Shown: positions 63,130 to 64,000 of the stretch, piece by piece
Layout: every line of letters begins with the position of its first letter
How positions within the stretch are numbered: the first letter of the stretch is position 1
From: Clostridia bacterium
Lineage (GTDB): Bacteria; Bacillota; Clostridia; UMGS1883
Direction: 5' to 3'
Length of the DNA stretch: 64,000 nt
NCBI GenBank assembly: GCA_017472685.1
Contig: JAFUOO010000012.1
Coordinates: forward strand, 62,001 to 126,000
The notes under the pieces: model-generated
Databases searched by the model: none
Told to the model about the DNA's origin: nothing
The model's input: the letters and a program-made list of their open reading frames with translations, nothing else
Program-made: the position numbers and the translations under genes

Positions 63130-63960
63130 CTACTTGTCAATCTCGCCTTTTTCGAGCATAAGATAATAATTTATTTCACCGCCCAGAAGCAAAATTATCA
63201 TACAGAAATATATCCAGAACATGAAAATGATTAGTGCTGTAAGGCTGCCGTAAACATAGGATTTATCGGAAAAATTATCAACATATACCGAAAAAATAAG
63301 TGAAAATATAATCCATCCGCTTGCCGAGAATATTGCTCCGGGAATCTGGGAGGAAAACCTCAGGTTTCTTCCCGGAACAAATTTATACACGCAAATGAAA
63401 AACACCGTCAGTATAACAAGTGAGCCAATGGCTCTTGCTGAGAGAACAGAGTCAATTATATTAATTGCAACGGGAAAATATTTTCCTACAGTATCTGCAA
63501 TCAGGTTTCCGAAAACCATTATAATGAGCGAAAACAGAATGGCAACAAAAAACACAAACGTATAAAACAATCCGTGAATATTCAGCTTAAAAAAGCCTCT
63601 GCGCTCATCAAGCTTATAAACACAGTCGAGCCCTTTTGCAATGGCAACTACACTGCGTGAGGCTGTCCATAAAAGCGTTACTGCAGGAATAGAAATCAAA
63701 GACAGCTTTGGCGCATTAAGTATCTCTTCTATCATGGTGGATATCACAGCTACTACACCGTGCGGCAGATTATTTCCTGCAAAATTTGTAAAATCCGCCG
63801 GAGAAATACTTATAAAACGTCCTGCTATCATAAGAAACATCATCAGCAGCGGTACGAATGAAATTATCATATAAAACGCTGCATATGCGCTGTATACCGT
63901 TATATTATCTCTGCTCAGCGCCAAAAAGAAAGATTTTAACGATTCATATATTCTACGCAA
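63130..63960 (-). CDS. YihY/BrkB (UPF0761) family membrane protein
   Basis: The 276-residue protein has six hydrophobic segments and the family pattern YSAYAAFYMIISFVPLLMMF near residue 22, LLWTASRSVVAIAKGLDCVY (about 94-113) and GAIFSASGWIIFSLIFSVYV (about 207). The role of the family is not settled; it was once misnamed RNase BN. The start is TTG 63960 with TAAGGA nine bases upstream. It is followed after 37 bases by the DUF4430 lipoprotein, perhaps on the same transcript. Confidence 0.88.
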   Translation of the reverse strand: MRRIYESLKSFFLALSRDNITVYSAYAAFYMIISFVPLLMMFLMIAGRFISISPADFTNFAGNNLPHGVVAVISTMIEEILNAPKLSLISIPAVTLLWTASRSVVAIAKGLDCVYKLDERRGFFKLNIHGLFYTFVFFVAILFSLIIMVFGNLIADTVGKYFPVAINIIDSVLSARAIGSLVILTVFFICVYKFVPGRNLRFSSQIPGAIFSASGWIIFSLIFSVYVDNFSDKSYVYGSLTALIIFMFWIYFCMIILLLGGEINYYLMLEKGEIDK

Positions 63961-64000
63961 GTTATCATATCCTTACTTTTGAACATAATAATACCAGTTA

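Overview
The window looks like chromosomal DNA of an anaerobic, probably gut-associated, spore-forming Clostridia member (Oscillospirales/Eubacteriales-like). This rests on the sporulation genes spoIIM, spoVG, gerW and dacF, the conserved Firmicutes blocks spoVG-glmU-prs-pth-mfd and scpA-scpB-DUF2953-gerW-dacF-rluB, strong AGGAGG ribosome-binding sites, sigma-A promoters with 17-base spacers, and a Na+-translocating decarboxylase operon. No rRNA, tRNA, CRISPR array, prophage or insertion sequence was seen. The genus is not determined.

Left third (1-20050, all on +). The end of an aminotransferase gene is followed by proC, spoIIM, a XerD-like recombinase with two altered catalytic positions, and dinB. 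A purine operon follows (purE, purM, purN, a PurO-type IMP cyclohydrolase, a stand-alone AICAR formyltransferase, purD). It runs on into a methyltransferase, a YfcE phosphodiesterase, a GH51 arabinofuranosidase and a ComEC lacking its beta-lactamase-like domain. After a terminator comes a BlaI/M56 locus with two operator dyads. Its BlaR1-like protease stops right after the metalloprotease domain and is followed by three tandem membrane proteins. These share one N-terminal cassette but carry different extracellular parts, one of them an M23 peptidase. It reads as a split BlaR1 with a set of separate sensor/effector modules.

Middle (20050-47500). A polyamine ABC transporter (potA, potB, a potC-potD fusion) runs on the minus strand. 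It diverges from a 1848-residue secreted polysaccharide-lyase-like multidomain protein. A clan GH-A glycosidase lies downstream of murC on the minus strand. The rest is housekeeping: spoVG-glmU-prs-pth-mfd-prsA, then lysA, an M50 protease, scpAB, DUF2953, gerW, dacF and rluB.

Right part (47500-64000). A five-gene operon encodes an acyl-CoA carboxyltransferase, OadG, a biotin carrier, the OadB Na+ pump and OadA; together these are all the parts of a transcarboxylase plus a Na+-pumping decarboxylase. A PLP lyase and a canonical XerC/D follow. The last 9 kb on the minus strand holds a cobalamin riboswitch that commands a beta-propeller protein with a transcobalamin-like (DUF4430) domain, a small DUF4430 protein, an alpha/alpha-barrel plus DUF4430 membrane protein resembling human intrinsic factor/transcobalamin, and an ECF transporter (T, fused A1-A2, S). 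A fourth DUF4430 protein, a lipoprotein, lies just upstream of the riboswitch. I infer a Gram-positive B12 capture and import system. This and the split BlaR1 locus are the strongest candidates for little-described biology here.
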